From an uncultured beta proteobacterium (lineage in GTDB: Bacteria; Pseudomonadota; Gammaproteobacteria; Burkholderiales; Burkholderiaceae): 12,205 bases of DNA. The notes under the pieces were generated by a model. The model was not told the origin of the DNA, ran no database searches, and saw only the letters and a list, made by a program, of their open reading frames with translations. Position numbers and translations under genes: made by a program. This document shows, in pieces, positions 4,739 through 12,205 of this stretch; position 1 is the first letter of the stretch; every line of letters begins with the position of its first letter. The DNA is taken from contig CAIMXN010000152.1 of the NCBI GenBank assembly GCA_903845455.1, positions 1-12,205 on the forward strand, read 5' to 3'.

Positions 4739-6904
4739 ATGACAATGTTTAAAAAATCAGTAAAAAGTTTTCAATGGGGCAACCACACAGTAATCATGGA
4801 AACAGGCGAGATTGCTCGTCAATCCGGTGGTGCCGTGATCGTCAATATTGATGACACCGTAGTCATGGGAACAGTAGTTGCATCTAAGTCTGCAAAGCCA
4901 GGCCAGTCCTTTTTCCCATTGACAGTGGATTACCTAGAAAAAACGTACGCAGCAGGCAAGATTCCTGGTGGTTTCTTCCGTCGCGAAGGTCGTCCTTCAG
5001 AAGGTGAGACATTGATCTCCCGTTTGATTGATCGCCCACTGCGTCCATTATTCCCAGAAGGTTTCTTGAACGAAGTTCAAGTAGTGATTCATGTGTTGTC
5101 AATCAACCCTGATGTTCCTTCTGATATTCCAGCTTTGATCGCTGCATCAGCAGCCTTGGCAATTTCCGGTATTCCGTTCGCTGGCCCAGTTGGCGCTGCA
5201 CGCGTTGGTTATGCTAATGGTCAATATCTTTTGAACCCAACTCGTCCAGAGCAAGCTACTAGCGAACTCGATTTGATCGTGGCTGGTACACAAGCTGCTG
5301 TGTTGATGGTTGAGTCAGAAGCCAATCAATTATCTGAAGAAATCATGTTGGGCGCGGTTGTTTATGGTCATGACCAAATGCAAACTGCCATCAATGCAAT
5401 CAATGAATTGGTGACTGAAGCTGGCAAGCCAGAGTGGGATTGGACTGCAGCTCCTAAAGATGAGCCATTTATCGCCAAGGTCACAGCAATCGCTGAAGGC
5501 CCATTGCGTGAGGCTTATCAGATTCGTCAAAAAGGCGCTCGTTCAGACAAGCTCAAAGAAATTACTAAAACAGTCGTGGCTAAGTTGTCAGAAGAGGGTG
5601 ATGTTGATGCAGTAGCGGTTAACGATATCTTGTTTGAAATTGAAGCGAAGATTGTCCGTAGTCAGATTTTGAATGGCGAGCCACGGATTGATGGTCGCGA
5701 TACACGCACTGTGCGTCCGATTGAAATTCGTAATGGCGTATTGCCACGGACACACGGTTCAGCATTGTTTACCCGTGGTGAAACTCAAGCATTGGTAGTC
5801 GCTACTTTAGGTACTGCACGTGACGAGCAAATTATTGATGCGCTCGAAGGCGAGTACCGTGATCGCTTTATGTTCCACTACAACATGCCTCCGTTCGCTA
5901 CTGGCGAAACTGGTCGTGTCGGTAGCCCAAAGCGTCGTGAAATTGGTCACGGTCGTTTGGCTAAGCGCGCATTGATTCCAGTATTGCCAAGTGCAGAAGA
6001 TTTTGCGTACAGCATTCGGGTAGTTTCAGAAATCACTGAGTCCAATGGTTCTTCATCGATGGCTTCCGTTTGCGGTGGCTGTTTGGCAATGATGGACGCT
6101 GGTGTGCCAATTAAGGCGCACGTTGCTGGTGTTGCAATGGGCTTGATCCTCGACGGCAATCGTTTTGCTGTCTTGACTGATATCTTGGGTGATGAAGATC
6201 ACTTAGGTGATATGGACTTCAAAGTAGCCGGTACTGCTAACGGTATTACTGCTTTGCAAATGGATATTAAAGTTCAAGGTATCACTAAAGAAATTATGCA
6301 AGTTGCTTTGGCGCAGGCTAAAGAAGGTCGTTTGCACATTTTGAGCAAGATGCAAGAAGCGATGGGTTCAGTTCGCACTGAATTATCAGCACATGCTCCA
6401 CGCATGGTGTCTTTCAAGATCCATCCAGACAAGATTCGTGAAGTCATCGGTAAAGGCGGAGCAACAATTCAGGCCTTGACTAAAGAAACCGGTTGCAGCA
6501 TCGATATTAAAGATGACGGTACAGTAACGATCGCTTCTACTAGCGCTGAAGGCATGGCTGAAGCCAAAGCCCGTATCGAAGGCATTACTGCTGAAGCTGA
6601 AGTCGGTAAGATCTACGAAGGTCCAGTGGTCAAGTTGCTCGAGTTTGGTGCTTTGGTCAACATTCTGCCTGGTAAAGATGGTCTCTTGCACATCTCAGAA
6701 ATTTCAACTGAGCGTGTCAAAGAAGTAAAAGATTACTTGCAAGAAGGCCAAGTGGTGCGCGTGAAGTTGTTGGCTGCGGATGAGCGTGGTCGTTTGCGCT
6801 TGTCACTTAAAGCTGCCATGGCAGAAGAAGGCGGCACGATTGCTCCTTTGGCTGCAGCTGAAGCTGCTCCCGAAGTTGCTCCAGCCACTGACGAAACAGC
6901 TTAA
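4739..6904 (+). CDS. pnp: polyribonucleotide nucleotidyltransferase (PNPase)
   Basis: This phosphorolytic 3'-5' exoribonuclease degrades mRNA to nucleoside diphosphates as a trimer, often with RNase E. The chosen form is 721 residues. Domain order is complete: first RNase PH domain (about 1-140), a helical linker (about 240-320), the second, catalytic RNase PH domain (about 325-545), a KH domain with G571-K572-G573-G574, an S1 domain (about 622-692), then an Ala/Glu-rich tail. Active-site elements match E. coli: the GSSS loop at 437-440 and D485 and D491 in GDEDHLGDMDF. The frame is open to a GTG at 4715, but ATG 4739 has GGAGA at 4726-4730 with an 8-nt spacer and gives the usual start ahead of SVKSFQWGNHTV; ATG 4745 is the alternative. 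The structured leader upstream suggests autogenous control. A 50-nt gap without a terminator leads to the next gene. Confidence 0.97.
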   Translation: MTMFKKSVKSFQWGNHTVIMETGEIARQSGGAVIVNIDDTVVMGTVVASKSAKPGQSFFPLTVDYLEKTYAAGKIPGGFFRREGRPSEGETLISRLIDRPLRPLFPEGFLNEVQVVIHVLSINPDVPSDIPALIAASAALAISGIPFAGPVGAARVGYANGQYLLNPTRPEQATSELDLIVAGTQAAVLMVESEANQLSEEIMLGAVVYGHDQMQTAINAINELVTEAGKPEWDWTAAPKDEPFIAKVTAIAEGPLREAYQIRQKGARSDKLKEITKTVVAKLSEEGDVDAVAVNDILFEIEAKIVRSQILNGEPRIDGRDTRTVRPIEIRNGVLPRTHGSALFTRGETQALVVATLGTARDEQIIDALEGEYRDRFMFHYNMPPFATGETGRVGSPKRREIGHGRLAKRALIPVLPSAEDFAYSIRVVSEITESNGSSSMASVCGGCLAMMDAGVPIKAHVAGVAMGLILDGNRFAVLTDILGDEDHLGDMDFKVAGTANGITALQMDIKVQGITKEIMQVALAQAKEGRLHILSKMQEAMGSVRTELSAHAPRMVSFKIHPDKIREVIGKGGATIQALTKETGCSIDIKDDGTVTIASTSAEGMAEAKARIEGITAEAEVGKIYEGPVVKLLEFGALVNILPGKDGLLHISEISTERVKEVKDYLQEGQVVRVKLLAADERGRLRLSLKAAMAEEGGTIAPLAAAEAAPEVAPATDETA

Positions 6905-6906
6905 GT

Positions 6907-6936
6907 AAACTTTAGCAAACCTCAGTAAACCTCAGT
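6907..6936 (+). repeat. three-copy 10-bp tandem repeat after pnp
   Basis: AAACCTCAGT occurs twice back to back (6917-6926 and 6927-6936), preceded by a 7/10 match, AAACTTTAGC (6907-6916). It fills most of the 50-nt gap between pnp and the oxidoreductase. The 10-bp period puts the copies on one face of the helix. No terminator or obvious protein site was recognised. Confidence 0.7.
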
Positions 6937-6954
6937 TAACGATCAAGACTTTCT

Positions 6955-7953
6955 ATGCGCGTCATTGAGATCAAAGAATATGGTGCACCAGAGATGTTGG
7001 TGCCTACCACTCGCCCAGACCCAGCGGTTCCGACTGCTGGTACTGGCGAGGTATTGATTCGGGTGCTGGCTGCTGGAATTAATCGCCCTGACGTTTTACA
7101 GCGTAAAGGCTTTTATCCAGTGCCTGCAGGCGCTTCTGATATTCCTGGTCTTGAAGTGGCCGGTGAAATTATTGGTGGTGACTTAGCACATGCTGATAAT
7201 GCATTTGGTCTTAAGCTGGGCGATAAGGTATGCGCCCTTGTGCAAGGTGGTGGCTACGCAGATTTGTGTATCGCCCCGATCGCACAGTGCTTGCCATATC
7301 CCACAGGATTTACCGATCGAGAAGCCGCCGCTTTACCTGAAACTTTCTTCACCGTCTGGAGCAATGTCTTCATGCGGGGTGAATTGGCTGAAGGTGAAAC
7401 GCTATTAGTGCAGGGTGGTTCCAGTGGTATTGGTGTCACTGCCATTCTGATTGCGAAAGCCATGGGTCATACCGTATTTGTGACTGCTGGTACAGATGAG
7501 AAATGCGCTGCTTGTGTGAAGTTAGGTGCCGACTTAGCAATTAACTATAAGACGCAAGATTTTGTTGAAGAAATCAAAAAAGCCACTGCTGGCAAAGGCG
7601 TTAATGTCATTCTTGATATGGTGACTGGCGCTTATGTGCAACGTGAGATTGATTGCTTAGCTGATGATGGTCGGATTGTGATTATCGCCATCCAAGGTGG
7701 ATCCAAAGCAGAAGTAAGTACCAATCAAATTTTGCGCCGTCGTTTAACGATTACCGGTTCAACTTTGCGGCCACGTCCTGTTTCGTTTAAGAAGCAAATT
7801 GCTCAGCAATTACACGCGCGTATTTGGCCCTTGCTCGATGCAGGTAAGTTAAAGCCTGTGATTTATAAAACCTTCCCAATGGATCAAGCTTCTGTTGCTC
7901 ATGCTTTGATGGAATCATCAGAGCACGTTGGCAAGATAGTGTTGACTGTTTAA
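6955..7953 (+). CDS. zinc-independent NAD(P)H quinone oxidoreductase, PIG3/QOR-like
   Basis: This is a 332-residue medium-chain dehydrogenase/reductase of the quinone oxidoreductase branch, closest by motif to the PIG3-type family. It is expected to reduce quinones or similar electrophiles with NADPH in the cytosol. The N-terminal GroES-like domain contains GINRPDVLQRKG near residue 42 and PGLEVAGE near 63. The Rossmann fold follows with the glycine motif GGSSGIG at 154-160, and there is a C-terminal HVGKIVL ending. The cysteine cluster that binds structural zinc in alcohol dehydrogenases is absent. The ATG at 6955 has no clear ribosome binding site, but an upstream start is not available in frame and the N-terminus MRVIEIKEYG is typical. 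The natural substrate is unknown. The 18-nt gap to tpiA suggests co-transcription. Confidence 0.9.
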   Translation: MRVIEIKEYGAPEMLVPTTRPDPAVPTAGTGEVLIRVLAAGINRPDVLQRKGFYPVPAGASDIPGLEVAGEIIGGDLAHADNAFGLKLGDKVCALVQGGGYADLCIAPIAQCLPYPTGFTDREAAALPETFFTVWSNVFMRGELAEGETLLVQGGSSGIGVTAILIAKAMGHTVFVTAGTDEKCAACVKLGADLAINYKTQDFVEEIKKATAGKGVNVILDMVTGAYVQREIDCLADDGRIVIIAIQGGSKAEVSTNQILRRRLTITGSTLRPRPVSFKKQIAQQLHARIWPLLDAGKLKPVIYKTFPMDQASVAHALMESSEHVGKIVLTV

Positions 7954-7971
7954 GAGATAGGTCACAAAGTC

Positions 7972-8730
7972 ATGCGTCCCCTTATCGTCATTGCCAATTG
8001 GAAAATGAATGGCAGTTTGGCCGGCAATGAAAGCTGGATCAAGATTGTTTGCAAAGGTATGGAACAGGGTATGCCAGCTGGGCGTAAATTTTCTGTTTGT
8101 GCCCCAGCGCCTTATTTAGCTCAATGCAATACCTTGATTGATCAATGCTCTTTGGCATTTTTGAGCTTAGGCGCACAAGATGTTTCAGCATATGGCTCTG
8201 GTGCTTATACGGGTGAGTCTTCAGCAAGTATGCTTAAAGAGCTGGGTTGCACCTATGTCATCGTTGGTCACTCAGAGCGTCGTCGTATGCACCATGAGAC
8301 TGACGGCTTAGTGGCTGAAAAAGCCTTGCAGGTTCTTGATCACGGCATGACCCCAGTGATTTGTGTTGGTGAGTCTGCAGATGAACGAAATTCTGGCAGG
8401 GCGGTTGAAGTAGTGCGCGGCCAAATTGCGAAGCAGGTCACTGTTCTTCAAGACCGCTTGGCCGATTGCTTGATTGCCTACGAGCCAGTATGGGCTATTG
8501 GCAGTGGCAAAGTGGCTACTGCTCAACTGGCGCAGGATATGCACCGCGCGATTCGTTTGCAGTTAGCGGAGTTTGATGAAGACGTGGCTTCCCATGTGGG
8601 AATTTTGTATGGCGGTAGCGTTAAGCCAGACAATGCCGTTGAATTGTTTGCAATGCCTGATATTGATGGCGGATTGATTGGGGGTGCTTCATTGAACCCG
8701 CAGGATTTCTTAGCCATTTGTCAGGCATAA
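7972..8730 (+). CDS. tpiA: triosephosphate isomerase
   Basis: This enzyme interconverts dihydroxyacetone phosphate and glyceraldehyde 3-phosphate in glycolysis and gluconeogenesis. It is 252 residues, the usual length for one TIM barrel. The catalytic residues are in place: N9 and K11 in ANWKMN, H100 in VGHSERR, and E171 in AYEPVWAIG, followed by the flexible loop-6 region. Phosphate-binding YGGSVKPDN (near residue 211) and GGLIGGASL (near 230) are present. It starts with ATG 7972 after a modest AGATAGG site. It lies between the oxidoreductase (18 nt) and secG (23 nt), so the three are probably one transcript. Confidence 0.97.
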   Translation: MRPLIVIANWKMNGSLAGNESWIKIVCKGMEQGMPAGRKFSVCAPAPYLAQCNTLIDQCSLAFLSLGAQDVSAYGSGAYTGESSASMLKELGCTYVIVGHSERRRMHHETDGLVAEKALQVLDHGMTPVICVGESADERNSGRAVEVVRGQIAKQVTVLQDRLADCLIAYEPVWAIGSGKVATAQLAQDMHRAIRLQLAEFDEDVASHVGILYGGSVKPDNAVELFAMPDIDGGLIGGASLNPQDFLAICQA

Positions 8731-8753
8731 ATATTTTTATTTGGAGATAAGTC

Positions 8754-9101
8754 ATGGAATGGTTGAAGACTTTATTGATCGTATTGCAGATTATTTCTGC
8801 ATTGGCGATCATCCTGTTGGTATTGCTCCAACAGGGCAAGGGTGCTGATATGGGCGCTGCTTTTGGCTCAGGATCATCAGGTAGTCTTTTTGGCGCAAGT
8901 GGCTCAGCTAATTTCTTGTCCCACACCACCGCTGTTTTTGCTGCTGTGTTCTTTATTTGTACTTTAGGCATTACCTGGCTGGGCAATAAGAAGGAAGTAA
9001 GTCCTGGTGTTTTATCGGGAACAGTTGCCCCAACTTCAACGCCAGTAGTTGTCCCTGTTGCGCCGGTTCAAGATCCAACAAAACCTGCTGTTCCTAAGTA
9101 A
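8754..9101 (+). CDS. secG: preprotein translocase subunit SecG
   Basis: This small inner-membrane subunit of the SecYEG channel stimulates SecA-driven protein export. It is 115 residues with two membrane helices, about 4-25 and 56-77. The first runs into the signature QQGKGADMGAAFG, followed by the Gly/Ser-rich SGSLFGASGSANFL cytosolic loop. The last 25 or so residues are rich in Pro, Val and Thr, a common disordered tail in this order. ATG 8754 has GGAG at 8743-8746 with a 7-nt spacer. It is the last gene of the likely oxidoreductase-tpiA-secG unit. Confidence 0.96.
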   Translation: MEWLKTLLIVLQIISALAIILLVLLQQGKGADMGAAFGSGSSGSLFGASGSANFLSHTTAVFAAVFFICTLGITWLGNKKEVSPGVLSGTVAPTSTPVVVPVAPVQDPTKPAVPK

Positions 9102-9125
9102 AAAAGCGGGTTTTTAGCTATTTTG

Positions 9126-9152
9126 CCCCTAGCGTTTCAGGGGGTTTGAGTT
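9126..9152 (+). terminator. probable terminator after secG
   Basis: CCCCT (9126-9130) pairs with AGGGG (9139-9143) around an 8-nt loop, followed by a broken T-rich tail (GTTTGAGTT). The stem is short but all GC except one pair; the weak tail lowers confidence. It lies 25 nt past the secG stop and 35 nt before the tRNA, where a terminator is expected. Confidence 0.45.
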
Positions 9153-9186
9153 GTGCAATGCAGTAGAATTGACATGTTTTAAAAAT

Positions 9187-9271
9187 GCCGACGTGGTGAA
9201 ATTGGTAGACACGCCATCTTGAGGGGGTGGTGGCTTAGGCTGTGCGAGTTCGAGTCTCGCCGTCGGCACCA
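9187..9271 (+). tRNA. tRNA-Leu (anticodon GAG)
   Basis: A complete class II tRNA can be folded: acceptor GCCGACG (9187-9193) with CGTCGGC (9261-9267), discriminator A9268 and encoded CCA (9269-9271). The D stem is GTG/CAC, and the anticodon stem is CCATC (9214-9218) with GGTGG (9226-9230). Anticodon GAG is at 9221-9223 after T9220. The long variable arm (9231-9243) is typical of leucine tRNAs. The T stem is GCGAG/CTCGC with loop TTCGAGT. It reads CUC and CUU, two of the codons in the leuA leader run. A possible -10 box, TAGAAT, is at 9164-9169; no clear -35 was seen. Confidence 0.97.
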
Positions 9272-9331
9272 AAATGCGGTAATTACAGTGTATTTTGAGT
9301 GGTAATGAGTAGGTTTTTGTTGTAGATCAAT

Positions 9332-9358
9332 TTGTGAGCTGTAGGAATCATCGATAAT
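9332..9358 (+). promoter_or_regulatory. weak candidate promoter for the nuo operon
   Basis: The 132-nt gap between the tRNA and nuoA should hold the nuo promoter. The best pair seen is TTGTGA (9332-9337) and GATAAT (9353-9358), but the spacer is only 15 nt. Nothing else in the gap stood out apart from T-rich 9312-9320. Confidence 0.28.
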
Positions 9359-9403
9359 TTGGTTTGTTCATCAGGCGCTTCAGACAATTAACACAGGACT
9401 ATT

Positions 9404-9763
9404 TTGAATCTTGCTAATTACTTTCCTGTTTTACTTTTTATCCTTGTAGGTATTGGGGTGGGATTAGTCCCCATGTTCCTCGGAAAAATCCTGGCTCCTT
9501 CGAGACCAGATGCTGAAAAACTCTCTCCATATGAGTGCGGTTTTGAGGCTTTTGAAGATGCACGCATGAAGTTCGACGTGCGCTATTACTTAATTGCCAT
9601 TCTGTTCATCCTGTTTGACCTAGAAACTGCATTCCTATTCCCATGGGGTGTAGCTCTACGTGACATTGGCTGGTTTGGTTACGCCTCCATGGTGATTTTC
9701 CTCTTGGAATTCATTGTGGGATTTGTATATATCTGGAAAAAGGGCGCTCTCGACTGGGAGTGA
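9404..9763 (+). CDS. nuoA: NADH-quinone oxidoreductase subunit A
   Basis: This is a membrane-arm subunit of respiratory complex I, next to the quinone chamber. It is 119 residues with three membrane helices (about 8-30, 61-80 and 90-111). The loop between helices 1 and 2 carries the conserved PYECGFEAFEDAR motif with C45, and helix 2 carries FDLETAFLFPW. The start is TTG, supported by AGGA (9395-9398) five bases upstream and by the standard MNLANYFPVLLF beginning; no in-frame ATG precedes the first helix. It is the first gene of the nuo operon; its last codons contain the ribosome binding site of nuoB. Confidence 0.96.
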   Translation: MNLANYFPVLLFILVGIGVGLVPMFLGKILAPSRPDAEKLSPYECGFEAFEDARMKFDVRYYLIAILFILFDLETAFLFPWGVALRDIGWFGYASMVIFLLEFIVGFVYIWKKGALDWE

Positions 9764-9768
9764 TAGAT

Positions 9769-10251
9769 ATGGCATTAGAAGGCGTTCTTAAAGAAGGTTT
9801 TGTTACCACTACCGCAGATCAGTTAATCAATTGGACTCGTAATGGATCTTTGTGGCCGATGACCTTTGGTCTGGCTTGCTGCGCAGTAGAGATGATGCAT
9901 GCTGGCGCATCCCGTTATGACTTAGATCGTTTCGGAGTAGTGTTCCGCCCATCTCCACGTCAATCAGACTTGATGATTGTGGCTGGCACATTGACTAATA
10001 AGATGGCTCCAGCATTGCGTAAGGTCTATGACCAGATGCCTGAGCCACGCTGGGTGATCTCGATGGGCTCGTGTGCCAATGGTGGTGGTTATTACCATAA
10101 CTCGTATTCAGTAGTGCGCGGTTGCGACCGCATTGTGCCGGTCGATATTTATGTTCCTGGCTGTCCGCCAACTGCAGAAGCATTGATCTACGGCATTATT
10201 CAGCTGCAAGCGAAGATCGCCCGCACCAGCACTATTGCGCGGAAGGCTTGA
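9769..10251 (+). CDS. nuoB: NADH-quinone oxidoreductase subunit B
   Basis: This peripheral-arm subunit of complex I carries the terminal iron-sulfur cluster N2, which passes electrons to quinone. It is 160 residues from ATG 9769, the family length. The N2 ligands are present: tandem C37-C38, C102 in GSCANGG, and C132 in PGCPPTAEAL. A GTG at 9760 would add three residues and overlap the nuoA stop, but GGGAG at 9756-9760 is positioned 8 nt before ATG 9769, so the ATG is preferred. It is tightly coupled to nuoA (5 nt between stop and start) and to nuoC. Confidence 0.96.
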   Translation: MALEGVLKEGFVTTTADQLINWTRNGSLWPMTFGLACCAVEMMHAGASRYDLDRFGVVFRPSPRQSDLMIVAGTLTNKMAPALRKVYDQMPEPRWVISMGSCANGGGYYHNSYSVVRGCDRIVPVDIYVPGCPPTAEALIYGIIQLQAKIARTSTIARKA

Positions 10252-10252
10252 G

Positions 10253-10852
10253 ATGTCAGATCGCTTAAACCAACTGGCCGCAAATCTTGAACGTGTCTTA
10301 GGTCAACGCGTACAGTCTATTGAAATCGCTTTGAGCGAAGTGACTGTCACCCTCAATGCTGATACCTATTACGAGTCAGCATTGTTATTGCGCGATGATC
10401 CTGCTTTAGCTTTTGAACAACTGATTGATTTGTGTGGCGTCGATTACCAGGGTTTTCGTGATGGCGCCTGGACTGGCAAACGTTTTGCTGCCGTATCTCA
10501 TTTGCTCTCACTTGCCCATAACTGGCGCTTGCGTGTTCGTACCTTTGCACCAGATGATAGCTACCCAGTAGTCGCTTCTGTGACGCCTGTGTGGAATAGT
10601 GCTAACTGGTTTGAGCGCGAAGCCTTTGACCTCTATGGCATTTTGTTTGATGGCCATGATGACTTACGTCGCATCTTGACCGATTATGGTTTTGTAGGTC
10701 ACCCATTTAGAAAAGATTTCCCAATTTCTGGCAATGTCGAAATGATTTACGACCCAGAACTCAAGCGGGTTGTATATCAGCCTGTCACCATTGAAGCGCG
10801 CGAAATTACACCACGCGTCATTAGGGAAGAGCAGTACGGAGATCCGGTATAA
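10253..10852 (+). CDS. nuoC: NADH-quinone oxidoreductase subunit C
   Basis: This is the 30-kDa-type subunit of complex I, part of the connecting fragment between the iron-sulfur chain and the membrane arm. It is 199 residues from ATG 10253. The family signature begins with WFEREAFD (E121-R122-E123) and continues through GHDDLRRILTDYGF and HPFRKDFP. The open frame extends to 10235, but ATG 10253 follows the nuoB stop by one base and has GGAAGG (10241-10246) six bases upstream. It is separate from nuoD, unlike the fused nuoCD of E. coli. Confidence 0.96.
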   Translation: MSDRLNQLAANLERVLGQRVQSIEIALSEVTVTLNADTYYESALLLRDDPALAFEQLIDLCGVDYQGFRDGAWTGKRFAAVSHLLSLAHNWRLRVRTFAPDDSYPVVASVTPVWNSANWFEREAFDLYGILFDGHDDLRRILTDYGFVGHPFRKDFPISGNVEMIYDPELKRVVYQPVTIEAREITPRVIREEQYGDPV

Positions 10853-10855
10853 GCC

Positions 10856-12109
10856 ATGGCAGAGATTAAGAACTACACCCTCAATTTTGGTCCTCAGCAT
10901 CCTGCTGCACACGGCGTATTACGTTTAGTGCTTGAGCTTGATGGTGAAGTGATTCAGCGTGCTGACCCCCATATTGGTTTATTACATCGCGCGACAGAAA
11001 AATTAGCAGAGACTCGTACCTGGATTCAGAACGTACCCTACATGGATCGTTTAGATTACGTCTCGATGATGGCTAATGAACATGCTTATGTGATGGCCAT
11101 TGAAAAGTTACTGCAAGTAGATGTGCCTTTACGCGCGCAATACATCCGCGTGATGTTTGATGAGTTGACCCGTCTTCTCAATCACCTTTTATGGATTGGC
11201 TGTCATGGTCTTGACGTTGGCGCGATGGCGGTCTTCTTGTACGCCTTCCGTGATCGTGAAGATATTTTCGATATGTATGAAGCGGTATCTGGCGCACGGA
11301 TGCATGCTGCTTACTATCGTCCAGGCGGTGTCTATCGCGATTTGCCAGATCAAATGGCGCAGTACAGTAAGAACAAGATTCGTAGTGCCTCGGCTATCAA
11401 GCGTTTGAATGAAAACCGTAGCGGCACATTGCTCGATTTTATTGAAGAGTTCTCAAGCCGCTTTGACGGTAATGTGGATGAGTATTGCAATCTCTTAACG
11501 GATAACCGTATTTGGAAGCAGCGCTTAGTGGGTATTGGGGTTGTCACGCCTGAGCGCGCTTTACAGCTTGGCTTTACTGGGCCGATGTTACGTGGCTCTG
11601 GTATTGAGTGGGATTTGCGCAGAAAGCAACCCTACGAAACTTACGACAAACTCGAGTTTGATATTCCGGTTGGTGTGAACGGTGACTCTTATGATCGCTA
11701 CTTGATTCGTATGGAAGAGATGTATCAATCTAACCGCATCATTAAACAGTGCATTGCTTGGTTAAAAGCAAACCCAGGCCCTGTCATGAGCGATAACCAT
11801 AAAGTAGCTCCGCCCAAGCGCGTGGATATGAAGACCAATATGGAAGAGTTGATTCATCACTTCAAACTCTTTACTGAAGGTATGCACGTTCCAGATGGCG
11901 AAGCTTACTCAGCAGTTGAACATCCCAAAGGTGAGTTTGGTATTTACTTGATTTCTGATGGTGCTAATAAACCCTATCGCTTGAAGATTCGTGCTCCAGG
12001 ATTTGTGCATCTCTCCGCAATGGACGAGATGTCACGCGGCCACATGTTGGCTGATGCCGTAACTATTATTGGTACCCAAGATATCGTATTCGGGGAGATT
12101 GACCGCTAA
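10856..12109 (+). CDS. nuoD: NADH-quinone oxidoreductase subunit D
   Basis: This is the 49-kDa-type subunit of complex I that forms the quinone-binding pocket together with NuoB. It is 417 residues, the standard length. The N-terminal motif FGPQHPAAHG (residues 11-20) carries the quinone-pocket histidine loop, and LDYVSMM (Y68) carries the conserved quinone-site tyrosine. The hydrogenase-related fold continues to the expected end, GEIDR. ATG 10856 is three bases after the nuoC stop; the nearest GGAG (10838-10841) is 14 nt away, so initiation probably relies on coupling to nuoC. Confidence 0.97.
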   Translation: MAEIKNYTLNFGPQHPAAHGVLRLVLELDGEVIQRADPHIGLLHRATEKLAETRTWIQNVPYMDRLDYVSMMANEHAYVMAIEKLLQVDVPLRAQYIRVMFDELTRLLNHLLWIGCHGLDVGAMAVFLYAFRDREDIFDMYEAVSGARMHAAYYRPGGVYRDLPDQMAQYSKNKIRSASAIKRLNENRSGTLLDFIEEFSSRFDGNVDEYCNLLTDNRIWKQRLVGIGVVTPERALQLGFTGPMLRGSGIEWDLRRKQPYETYDKLEFDIPVGVNGDSYDRYLIRMEEMYQSNRIIKQCIAWLKANPGPVMSDNHKVAPPKRVDMKTNMEELIHHFKLFTEGMHVPDGEAYSAVEHPKGEFGIYLISDGANKPYRLKIRAPGFVHLSAMDEMSRGHMLADAVTIIGTQDIVFGEIDR

Positions 12110-12130
12110 TAGCGCGCCAAGGATTATTTA

Positions 12131-12205
12131 ATGACAACAACTCTTCAACTTTCCGATAAAACGCTCGCAGACATTGCGCGCAATGTCGCGAAATATCCCC
12201 CAGAG
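12131..12205 (+). CDS. nuoE: NADH-quinone oxidoreductase subunit E, N-terminal part
   Basis: Only the first 25 codons are in the window and the frame runs off the edge. They begin MTTTLQLSDKTL and end in AKYPPE, like the start of NuoE, the 24-kDa-type subunit that binds cluster N1a beside the flavin subunit NuoF. AAGGA (12119-12123) is 7 nt before the ATG, and the gene follows nuoD by 21 nt as expected in the operon. The cluster-binding cysteines lie outside the window, so the identity rests on position and the short N-terminus. Confidence 0.85.
   Translation, partial: MTTTLQLSDKTLADIARNVAKYPPE

Noticed and set aside
8621..8986. Minus-strand open frame of 121 codons across the tpiA-secG junction
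   Set aside because: It is antisense to two clear genes, has low-complexity composition and no recognisable domain.
9305..9325. Six-codon ORF (ATG AGT AGG TTT TTG TTG TAG) upstream of nuoA as a leader peptide
   Set aside because: It is very short, has no ribosome binding site and no terminator follows it.

Overview
The window looks like an ordinary chromosomal segment of a betaproteobacterium in the order Burkholderiales. The best guess is a Polynucleobacter-like Burkholderiaceae: G+C is moderate (mid-40s percent by eye), and the gene order psd-pssA-leuA, rpsO-pnp-quinone oxidoreductase-tpiA-secG-tRNA-Leu-nuoABCDE is typical of that group. The genus is an inference from remembered gene order and protein similarity; no search was run. 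No insertion sequence, prophage, CRISPR array or foreign island was seen.

Layout. Positions 37-1563 hold psd and pssA, the two enzymes that make phosphatidylethanolamine from CDP-diacylglycerol. Positions 1592-1740 hold a small leucine-rich leader ORF followed by an intrinsic terminator that can be replaced by an alternative helix, the architecture of a leucine-responsive transcription attenuator. It sits directly in front of leuA (1801-3348), the committed step of leucine synthesis. A minus-strand gene (3388-3984) encodes a secreted SYLF/YSC84-domain protein. It is divergent from rpsO (4201-4470, ribosomal protein S15), whose leader folds into a stem with a G-U/G-C step like that recognised by S15.

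Between rpsO and pnp (4739-6904, polynucleotide phosphorylase), nearly every base from 4487 to 4716 can be paired. There is an rpsO terminator, an interrupted hairpin of about 42 bp, a possible pseudoknot or two-state switch, and a 10-bp hairpin just before the pnp ribosome binding site. This resembles in position the RNase III/PNPase autoregulatory leader of E. coli pnp, but it was read here directly from the bases. After pnp come a zinc-free quinone oxidoreductase, tpiA (glycolysis) and secG (protein export), closely spaced and probably co-transcribed. Then come tRNA-Leu(GAG) and the start of the respiratory complex I operon, nuoA-nuoB-nuoC-nuoD and the first 25 codons of nuoE, cut by the window edge.

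The protein-coding content is housekeeping. The interesting material is RNA-level regulation in the gaps: the leuA attenuator, the rpsO leader and the pnp leader. Three start codons were moved inward from the longest open frame (leuA, pnp, nuoC) and one to an internal ATG (nuoB), because good ribosome binding sites and family lengths support the shorter forms. pssA and nuoA use TTG starts.
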